Under the pieces are notes generated by a model that did no database searches, had not been told where the DNA came from, and saw only the letters and a program-made list of their open reading frames with translations. Below, piece by piece: positions 13,238 to 15,855 of a stretch of DNA of 15,855 bases; position 1 is the stretch's first letter, and each line of letters opens with the position of its first letter. Origin of the DNA: Bacteroidaceae bacterium (lineage in GTDB: Bacteria > Bacteroidota > Bacteroidia > Bacteroidales > Bacteroidaceae); NCBI GenBank assembly GCA_017961965.1, contig JAGCWG010000257.1:1-15855 (forward strand), in the 5' to 3' direction. The translations under genes were made by a program, and so were the position numbers.

Positions 13238-14830
13238 ATGACTAAGAAATACGATTTTCTCATTATCGGTTCAGGTGTGGCCGGTATGAGTTACGCACTC
13301 AAGGTGGCAAATGCAAACAAGGGCAAGATTGCCATCGTTTGCAAGACAACACTCGAAGAGGCTAATACTGCCAAGGCTCAAGGCGGTATTTCATCCGTAA
13401 CCAATCTGTTGGTTGACAATTTCGAAAAGCATATTGAGGACACTATGATTGCTGGCGACTGGATAAGCGACCGTGCTGCCGTAGAACAGGTTGTACGTCG
13501 TGCACCAGAAGGCATCAGAGACCTTGTAAAGTGGGGCGTCAACTTCGACAAGAAGGAAGACGGCTCATTTGACCTCCACCGTGAGGGCGGACACTCTGAG
13601 TTCCGCATTCTCCATCACGCAGACGACACAGGTGCCGAAATTCAGAGAGGACTCATGGAGGCTGTACGCAACAATCCTAACATCGAGATTCTCGAAAACC
13701 ACTTTGCCGTAGAGATTATCACACAGCATCATCTTGGCATTCGCGTAACACGCCGTACTCCGGATATAGAGTGCTACGGAGCATATATCCTTAACCCTGA
13801 GACTGGTAAAGTAGATACTTACCTCTCAAAGGTCACTCTCATGGCAACTGGAGGAACAGGCGCAATATACAAGACAACATCCAATCCAAGTATTGCCACT
13901 GGCGACGGTATAGCCATGGTTTATCGTGCAAAGGGTAAGGTGAAGGACATGGAATTTGTACAGTTCCACCCTACGGTACTCTACAATCCAGCCGAGACTC
14001 ACCCAGCCTACCTCATAACCGAGGCTATGCGTGGATATGGTGGTATTCTCCGTCTTCCTAATGGCGAGGAGTTCATGCAGAAATATGATGAGCGTCTCAG
14101 TCTTGCTCCTCGTGACATCGTGGCTCGTGCCATCGACAACGAGATGAAGATTCATGCCCTTGACCATGTGTGCCTTGACGTCACACACAAGGACCCAGAG
14201 GAGACTAAGAAGCACTTCCCTAATATATATGCAAAGTGTCTTTCCATCGGCATAGACATCACAAAGCAGTATATTCCGGTAGCTCCTTCTGCACATTACA
14301 TGTGCGGAGGTATTCAGGTTGACCTCGACGGTCAGAGTTCAATCAAGCGTCTCTATGCCGTAGGCGAGTGCTCATGCACAGGTCTCCACGGAGGTAACCG
14401 TCTTGCAAGCAACTCACTCATTGAGGCTGTTGTATATGCAGATGCAGCAGCAAAGCACTCACTTGAAGTTATTGACAATTACGACTTCAACGAGAACATA
14501 CCAGAATGGAACGATGAGGGCACAATGACCAACGAGGAGAAGGTGCTTATTGCACAGGATGCCAAGGAGGTAGGACAGATCATGTCAACCTACGTGGGTA
14601 TCGTTCGTTCTGACCTCCGACTTCATCGAGCATGGGAGCGTCTTGACCTTCTCTACGAGGAGACAGAGCACCTCTTCAAGCGTGTGAAGCCAACAAGGGA
14701 CATCTGCGAATTACGTAACATGATTAACGTTGGTTATCTCATCACTCGTCAAGCTCTTGAGCGTAAGGAAAGTCGTGGTCTCCACTATACTGTTGACTAC
14801 GAGAAGCACGCACTGGATAAGAAGAAATAG
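13238..14830 (+). CDS. nadB: L-aspartate oxidase
   Basis: NadB is the FAD enzyme that oxidises L-aspartate to iminoaspartate, the first step of de novo NAD synthesis; NadA then condenses the product to quinolinate. The 530-residue length is normal. The N-terminal dinucleotide-binding motif is 'FLIIGSGVAGMSYAL' (7-21). Next come 'AKAQGGISS', the active-site stretch 'REGGHSEFRILHHADDTG', 'GTGAIYKTTSNP', 'EFVQFHPTVLY', and the second FAD motif 'LYAVGECSCTGLHGGNRLA' followed by 'SNSLIEAVVYA'. The helical C-terminal domain (about 420-530) resembles that of succinate dehydrogenase flavoproteins, but the wording of the motifs and the absence of the other subunits favour NadB. I chose the ATG at 13238 over an in-frame TTG at 13217, which falls right after the leader hairpin. 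nadA and nadC are not adjacent. Confidence 0.95.
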   Translation: MTKKYDFLIIGSGVAGMSYALKVANANKGKIAIVCKTTLEEANTAKAQGGISSVTNLLVDNFEKHIEDTMIAGDWISDRAAVEQVVRRAPEGIRDLVKWGVNFDKKEDGSFDLHREGGHSEFRILHHADDTGAEIQRGLMEAVRNNPNIEILENHFAVEIITQHHLGIRVTRRTPDIECYGAYILNPETGKVDTYLSKVTLMATGGTGAIYKTTSNPSIATGDGIAMVYRAKGKVKDMEFVQFHPTVLYNPAETHPAYLITEAMRGYGGILRLPNGEEFMQKYDERLSLAPRDIVARAIDNEMKIHALDHVCLDVTHKDPEETKKHFPNIYAKCLSIGIDITKQYIPVAPSAHYMCGGIQVDLDGQSSIKRLYAVGECSCTGLHGGNRLASNSLIEAVVYADAAAKHSLEVIDNYDFNENIPEWNDEGTMTNEEKVLIAQDAKEVGQIMSTYVGIVRSDLRLHRAWERLDLLYEETEHLFKRVKPTRDICELRNMINVGYLITRQALERKESRGLHYTVDYEKHALDKKK

Positions 14831-14832
14831 GA

Positions 14833-14910
14833 CAGACCTTCCCCCAACCCCTTCCTTTCAGGACGGGGAGTAGATACTCCATCGCTGAAGAAAGGGCAAG
14901 GGTTCACCTG
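14833..14910 (+). repeat. Intergenic palindrome family, longest copy E
   Basis: This begins 2 nt after the nadB stop. CCCCTTCC pairs with GGACGGGG (14861-14868) with one mismatch across the loop TTTCA. It is immediately followed by the palindrome GGAGTA-GA-TACTCC (14867-14880), then a G-rich segment 'GAAGAAAGGGCAAGGG'. The leading 'GACCTTCCCCCAACCCC' (from 14835) is strikingly C-rich against the A/T-rich intergenic background. It is probably the least decayed member of the family represented by copies A to D. Confidence 0.6.
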
Positions 14911-14975
14911 TTTCCTTCTTTCGACCGTCTTTGGCCGGAGCCTTGTTCGAGCATGTTATTTCTATTTAACTTCAA

Positions 14976-15019
14976 TTGCACTCTTATGTGTGACGAGTTC
15001 GTCATACATAAGAATGCAA
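14976..15019. repeat. 44-nt near-perfect palindrome upstream of M16 peptidase gene
   Basis: The arms 14976-14996 and 14999-15019 are complementary over 21 positions, with one mismatch and one G·T wobble, separated by only 2 nt (GT). The right end is followed by GAATAAAGAATCA and TTTTTT at 15033-15038, about 13 nt too far for a classical terminator. It lies 68 nt before the M16 start. It could be an unusual terminator of the nadB unit, a DNA operator, or the remnant of a small inverted-repeat element. Confidence 0.6.
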
Positions 15020-15087
15020 GAATAAAGAATCATTTTTTCACAAACTAAAATAAGCAATGTCATAAATCCTTGACAACTAAAATTAAC

Positions 15088-15855
15088 ATGAAAAGAATTT
15101 TTTTAGCATTAAGTATGCTTTTCTGTGCGGTCGTAAACGTATCAGCACAGAACATGAATGTGCCAGCAGACCCTCAGATTAAGAAGGGCACTCTGCCAAA
15201 CGGTTTGACTTATTACATTCGTCACAACGAGTGGCCAGAGAAGAGAGCATTCTTCTATATTGCTCAGAACGTAGGTTCTATGCAGGAGGAAGATAACCAG
15301 CTCGGTCTTGCTCACTTCCTTGAGCACATGTGTTTCAACGGAACGAAGAACTTCCCTGGTGACAACCTCAAGAAGTATCTCGAGAAGATTGGTGTCAAGT
15401 TCGGTGAGAACCTTAACGCCTACACTTCGTTTGACGAGACAGTATATAACATCGACAACGTGAACGTGGAGATTCCAGGAGCCATTGACTCTTGTCTCCT
15501 CATCCTTCACGACTGGAGCCACGACCTTCTCCTCGAAGACAAGGAGATTGACAAGGAGCGTGGTGTCATCAACGAGGAGTGGCGTATGCGTCGTAGTGCC
15601 ATGATGCGTATGCAGGAAGAAGCCTTCAAGGAAGTGTATCCTGGAAGTAAGTACGCTAACCGTATGCCTATCGGTACTATGGACATCGTTATGCACTTCC
15701 CTTACAAGGCACTTCGTGACTACTACAAGCAATGGTACCGTCCTGACCTTCAGGCTATCGTTATCGTAGGTGATGTAAATGTGGATGAGGTAGAGAACAA
15801 GATTAAGAACACATTTGCAGACATCAAGGCTGTAGAGAATCCAAGCCAGCGTGTA
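15088..15855 (+). CDS. M16 family zinc metallopeptidase (insulinase/pitrilysin-like), N-terminal part
   Basis: The first 256 codons of a secreted M16 peptidase are present, and the frame runs open to the window end. A signal peptide is clear (1-20, '[17 protein letters not shown]', cut before QNMNVP). The inverted zinc motif HFLEH has ligands His76 and His80 and catalytic Glu79. The third ligand is expected about 77 residues later, matching Glu157 in '[11 protein letters not shown]'. Further family stretches are '[12 protein letters not shown]', '[16 protein letters not shown]' and '[19 protein letters not shown]', the last marking the end of the first M16 repeat. Full-length Bacteroidetes members usually have several such repeats and around 900 or more residues, so most of the gene lies outside. 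It probably degrades peptides in the envelope. The ATG is set by the signal peptide; no convincing -7 element was found upstream. Confidence 0.93.
   Translation, partial: MKRIFLALSMLFCAVVNVSAQNMNVPADPQIKKGTLPNGLTYYIRHNEWPEKRAFFYIAQNVGSMQEEDNQLGLAHFLEHMCFNGTKNFPGDNLKKYLEKIGVKFGENLNAYTSFDETVYNIDNVNVEIPGAIDSCLLILHDWSHDLLLEDKEIDKERGVINEEWRMRRSAMMRMQEEAFKEVYPGSKYANRMPIGTMDIVMHFPYKALRDYYKQWYRPDLQAIVIVGDVNVDEVENKIKNTFADIKAVENPSQRV

Noticed and set aside
15142..15732. Long open frame of about 196 codons on the minus strand
   Set aside because: It lies wholly opposite the M16 peptidase, which has a signal peptide and clear motifs. The antisense product has no recognisable domain and reflects codon bias of the real gene.
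1..15855. CRISPR array, prophage, insertion sequence or tRNA gene
   Set aside because: No regularly spaced repeats, transposase or integrase motifs, or cloverleaf-like sequences were seen on either strand.

Overview
The window looks like a stretch of chromosome from a member of the Bacteroidales, most likely Prevotella or a close relative. Four things point there: the gene set (a DUF3127 protein, a DUF4835 protein, a large M16 peptidase, short ECF sigma factors), the coaBC–DUF4835–recN order, weak Shine-Dalgarno signals, and Bacteroidetes-type promoter elements (TAnnTTTG) in front of several genes. No rRNA, tRNA, CRISPR array, phage or transposase gene was seen. This is mostly core-genome DNA, and the interest lies in details and intergenic structure.

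Layout. 1-2894 (+): the 3' part of a dipeptidyl-peptidase-IV-type S9 peptidase, then argB, an ECF sigma factor starting 5 nt after argB, a strong terminator hairpin, and a small one-TM protein resembling an anti-sigma factor. 2895-3095: three consecutive hairpins, the last a clear terminator, with a tiny Ile-rich ORF. 3096-4013 (-): a histidine-phosphatase family protein behind a DUF3127 OB-fold-like protein whose C-terminus copies the SSB 'tip'. 4014-4194: a divergent promoter region. 4195-6149 (+): dnaN (sliding clamp) and a DEDDh exonuclease with a C-terminal DUF3820-like domain. 6277-10230 (+): coaBC (coenzyme A synthesis), a DUF4835 secreted protein broken by one in-frame TAG, and recN (DNA repair). 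10385-12082 (+): a secreted degenerate trypsin-like domain joined to TPR repeats. 12238-12834 (-): a lipoprotein with a lipocalin-like C-terminus. 13238-14830 (+): nadB, with a good promoter and a strong 5'-leader hairpin. 15088-15855 (+): the start of a secreted M16 zinc peptidase, cut by the window end.

How the genes fit together. The DUF3127 protein, DnaN, the exonuclease and RecN form a loose replication/repair neighbourhood. argB, coaBC and nadB are biosynthetic housekeeping genes (arginine, CoA, NAD). The remainder are envelope or secreted proteins: two peptidases, the pseudo-protease/TPR protein, the lipoprotein and DUF4835.

The points most worth a second look are: the single TAG inside DUF4835; a degenerate family of C-rich/G-rich palindromes lying just after the stop codons of five + strand genes; the SSB-like tip on DUF3127 beside dnaN; the structured nadB leader, where a 9-bp direct repeat links promoter and hairpin; a 44-nt near-perfect palindrome before the M16 gene; and an attenuator-like cassette with no gene downstream. 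I did not find convincing evidence for an entirely new multi-gene system.
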